A stretch of DNA of 64,000 nt, taken from contig NZ_CP035946.1 in assembly GCF_013177655.1 (NCBI RefSeq), positions 1,364,001 through 1,428,000 on the forward strand, written 5' to 3'. Within the stretch, counting starts at the first letter, position 1; the number at the start of each line of letters is the position of its first letter. Shown here in pieces: positions 62,636 through 64,000 of the stretch. Source of the stretch: Campylobacter canadensis (GTDB lineage: Bacteria; Campylobacterota; Campylobacteria; Campylobacterales; Campylobacteraceae). The notes below the pieces were generated by a model. It did no database searches, was not told the origin of the DNA, and saw nothing but the letters and a program-made list of their open reading frames with translations. The translations under genes were made by a program, and so were the position numbers.

Positions 62636-62807
62636 ACAAAGATTACTTGAAGCAAAGCAAAGGCTTCAAGCTTGTCAAAAAGAAACACAAAATACCCTTA
62701 GCTGTATTAATTGTGAAAAAATTTTTGATTGCAAAATTAGAGATGACTTTGTAAATGCAACTTATGAGAGTATGTCAGAAGGTAAATCTCAAGACTTTAA
62801 TTTTTAA
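62622..62807 (+). CDS. Conserved small cysteine-containing protein, 61 aa
   Basis: The 61 residues have a helical start (YKQRLLEAKQRLQACQKET) and a CINCEKIFDC motif that could bind metal (four Cys in total). A gene of this kind sits at the same place between fbp and metG in C. jejuni. Function unknown. It overlaps fbp by 14 bp and ends 8 bp before metG. Confidence 0.75.
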   Translation: MNTYKQRLLEAKQRLQACQKETQNTLSCINCEKIFDCKIRDDFVNATYESMSEGKSQDFNF

Positions 62808-62815
62808 GGAATATT

Positions 62816-64000
62816 ATGAAAACTTATATTACAACTCCAATTTACTATGTAAATGATAAAGCTCATATAGGGCATGCTTATACAACAATAATAGCAGATA
62901 CTTACGCTAGATTTAAAAGATTACAAAATGATGAAGTTTTTTTTCTAACAGGCACAGACGAGCATGGGCAAAAAATTCAAGAAAGTGCGAAAAAAAATAA
63001 CACAAGTCCAAAAGAATACGCAGATAAAATAAGCAATGAATTTAAACAATTATGGAAAAACTTAGAAATTAGCAATGATTATTTTATTAGAACTACAGAT
63101 GAAAAACACAAAGAATGTGTTAAAAAAATATTTTTAAAAATGTATGAAAAAGGGGATATTTATAAAAGCGAATATGAAGGGCATTACTGTGTTTCTTGTG
63201 AAAGTTTTTACACAAAAACTCAACTATTAGAAAACAATAAATGCCCAGATTGCAAAAAAGACACAAGAATTTTAAAAGAAGAAAGCTATTTTTTTAGATT
63301 AAGCAAATATGAAAAAGATTTATTAAATTGGTATAAGCAAAACCCAAATTCAATCTTTCCTACTAGTAAAAAAAATGAAGTAATAGCCTTTGTAGAACAA
63401 GGTTTAAAAGATTTATCAATTAGTAGAACTAGTTTTGATTGGGGTATAAAAGTACCTTTAAATGATGATAAAGAACATGTAATTTATGTTTGGCTTGATG
63501 CTTTAAGCAATTATTTAAGCGCTTTAGGTTATTTAGAAAATGAAGAAAAAATGCCTTTTTGGCAAAATGCAATTCATTTTGTAGGAAAAGATATTTTAAA
63601 ATTCCACGCTATTTACTGGCCTGCATTTTTAATGAGCCTTGATTTGCCTTTACCAAAATGTGTTGCAGCACACGGGTGGTGGCTGATTAATGGAGAAAAA
63701 ATGAGCAAAAGTATTGGCAATGTGATTAATCCGCTTGATATTGTAAATGAATTTAGCAATGATGCTTTAAGATATTATTTATTATCTTATATGCCTTTTG
63801 GAAATGATGGGGATTATTCAAAACACTTAATGGTTGAAAAAATTAATTCTGAATTGGTAAATGAATTTGGAAATTTAGTAAGTAGAACAATCTCAATGGC
63901 AAAAAAATATTTTAATCTAAAACTTAGCTTTAAAGACAAAATTTATGAAGAAGAAAAAGAAGCAAAAGAATTTTTTAATTTAAGCATTAAAGCAATTGAA
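62816..64000 (+). CDS. metG: Methionyl-tRNA synthetase (3' end outside window)
   Basis: The first 395 codons are present and open to the window end. Class I motifs are YYVNDKAHIGHAYT (HIGH), LTGTDEHGQKIQ, the zinc knuckle CVSCESF ... CPDCKKDT, and GEKMSKSIGNVI (KMSKS). AAGGAAT lies in front of the ATG. Confidence 0.96.
   Translation, partial: MKTYITTPIYYVNDKAHIGHAYTTIIADTYARFKRLQNDEVFFLTGTDEHGQKIQESAKKNNTSPKEYADKISNEFKQLWKNLEISNDYFIRTTDEKHKECVKKIFLKMYEKGDIYKSEYEGHYCVSCESFYTKTQLLENNKCPDCKKDTRILKEESYFFRLSKYEKDLLNWYKQNPNSIFPTSKKNEVIAFVEQGLKDLSISRTSFDWGIKVPLNDDKEHVIYVWLDALSNYLSALGYLENEEKMPFWQNAIHFVGKDILKFHAIYWPAFLMSLDLPLPKCVAAHGWWLINGEKMSKSIGNVINPLDIVNEFSNDALRYYLLSYMPFGNDGDYSKHLMVEKINSELVNEFGNLVSRTISMAKKYFNLKLSFKDKIYEEEKEAKEFFNLSIKAIE

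Noticed and set aside
1-64000. CRISPR array, insertion sequence or prophage
   Set aside because: No regularly spaced repeats, transposase, integrase or phage structural genes were found on either strand. The decayed regions lack terminal inverted repeats.

Overview
The window is very A+T-rich bacterial DNA from a Campylobacter-type organism (Campylobacterota). This rests on gene content and order: metK-sstT-pepF-uvrD; murA-moeA; flgA-ubiX-coaD-tmk-hisS-speA-aspB; and psd-phosphoesterase next to gltX-yggT-slt-lipoprotein-mobB-fbp-metG are all groupings I know from C. jejuni. Other pointers are a ferric-iron fbpABC operon, an ars locus with arsP, and a poly-G contingency tract. I cannot name the species.

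Layout. 1-6013: the 3' end of a type I restriction operon, hsdS (partial), a KAP P-loop NTPase and hsdR. 6014-8367: a gene graveyard holding wrecked glyoxalase/VOC, TfoX-N and GNAT genes and a fragment duplicated from a neighbouring gene, with two small hypothetical genes. 8368-14178: a tightly coupled six-gene operon, the most interesting part of the window. It holds a Tat-exported flavoprotein reductase, a four-haem periplasmic cytochrome, a NapC/NrfH-type membrane tetrahaem cytochrome, a response regulator, a sensor kinase, and a second, cytoplasmic flavoprotein that is a shortened paralogue of the first. Two 10-bp direct repeats at 11-bp spacing sit just upstream of its -10. 14183-17375: the ferric-iron ABC transporter. 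17546-19261: a phosphoethanolamine-transferase-like gene carrying an in-frame G9 tract, a probable phase-variation switch. 19279-22215: alkD, arsR, decayed acr3 and arsC, and an intact arsP with a canonical ArsR box. 22336-24406: small membrane-protein genes and a dead type II restriction-modification pair. 24450-26477: a coiled-coil autotransporter. 26561-30203: a siderophore/metal-type ABC importer ending in an ATP-grasp ligase gene. 30204-31636: a gene-free, extremely A+T-rich stretch.

31637-64000 is mostly housekeeping. DUF4230, a lactate/malate dehydrogenase and metK lie on the minus strand. From 34477 to 53913 nearly everything is on the plus strand: transport, peptidase, helicase, flavodoxin, fatty-acid synthesis (accBC), murein (murA), molybdopterin (moeA), flagellum (flgA), CoA, dTMP, HisRS, polyamine, aspartate aminotransferase and queuosine genes. 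Stops and starts mostly overlap by a few bases. 54218-64000 holds a Sel1-like secreted protein, a tRNA with anticodon CAT, a minus-strand Crp/Fnr regulator-phosphoesterase-psd operon, and a plus-strand block from gltX to a metG cut by the window end.

The genes suggest a microaerobic or anaerobic respirer with several iron-uptake routes. Its accessory gene sets (ars, type II restriction, small metabolic enzymes) are visibly decaying between intact housekeeping blocks.
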